NCBI GenBank assembly: GCA_964520985.1
Contig: CAZFPB010000026.1
Location: 1 to 11,808 of the forward strand
Direction of reading: 5' to 3'
Length of the DNA stretch: 11,808 nucleotides
Origin: CAYSGL01 sp964520985
GTDB taxonomy: Bacteria > Pseudomonadota > Alphaproteobacteria > Micavibrionales > Micavibrionaceae
A program made the position numbers and the translations under genes. Shown here piece after piece: positions 11,692-11,808 of the stretch. Below the pieces are notes generated by a model, which was given only the letters and a program-made list of their open reading frames with translations, was not told the DNA's origin and searched no databases. Position 1 is the first letter of the stretch; every line of letters begins with the position of its first letter.

Positions 11692-11808
11692 ATGACCACT
11701 GTCGAGATACTTCGCAACGTTATTACCCGCCTGCTGCAGTCACAGGGGCATCGTGATACGGAAAAGAACCGCAAGCGGTTGGTTGCGAAGTATCTCGAAA
11801 TGCCCAGC
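11692..11808 (+). CDS. Start of unknown gene, truncated by window edge
   Basis: The 39 codons visible read MTTVEILRNVITRLLQSQGHRD... and continue in the same frame to the last base, with no stop. AAGGGG lies about 6 bases upstream of the ATG. The peptide is helical, with a basic second half (EKNRKRLVAKYL), but is too short to identify. The preceding 58 bases hold only the shared 12-mer. Confidence 0.6.
   Translation, partial: MTTVEILRNVITRLLQSQGHRDTEKNRKRLVAKYLEMPS

Overview
The window looks like the replication and early region of a tailed double-stranded DNA phage or prophage. The evidence is a primase-helicase with a phage-type layout, a VRR-NUC nuclease, a phage SLOG-type protein and a phage macro-like protein. 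These sit beside a long run of tiny, tightly overlapping genes of unknown function. The style of several small proteins suggests an alphaproteobacterial, perhaps rhizobial, host: zinc-ribbon proteins, AW..FQAAWE and ITVGDLRRAR-like motifs, and a Tat leader. The host assignment is an inference. No virion, packaging or lysis gene and no RNA gene was recognised.

Layout. From 2 to 7179 the minus strand carries 22 consecutive small genes (47-204 aa), almost all joined by 1, 4, 8 or 14 base overlaps, so they probably form one leftward operon. Only a few can be placed: two zinc-ribbon proteins (1438-1847), a small winged-helix-like protein (2456-2680), a Tat-signal protein (3179-3544), a one-pass membrane protein (3544-3768), a macro-like ADP-ribose-fold phage protein (5661-6017) and a small lipoprotein (7036-7179). 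A higher-GC patch at about 1850-3000 suggests mosaic origin.

At 7202-7301 there are exactly 100 Ns, flanked on both sides by the same 55 bases. This looks like an assembly join, not biology. Collapsing it leaves a 91 base divergent control region that holds a 12+10+12 palindrome.

From 7426 rightward there are a primase-polymerase/helicase fusion (7426-9843), a 354 base non-coding region, a SLOG-like protein, a VRR-NUC nuclease, an acidic low-complexity protein, and the first 39 codons of another gene at the right edge. The non-coding region has multiple inverted and direct copies of CCCTATAAT, an AT-rich stretch and a 64 base C-free tract. It is the best candidate for a replication origin or a repressor-controlled region. 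The same 9-mer forms the palindrome in front of the primase gene, so replication genes and origin may share one binding protein.

The strongest leads are the CCCTATAAT repeat family and its link to the primase, and the apparent assembly artefact at the gap. Functions given for the small genes are limited to what their sequence shows.
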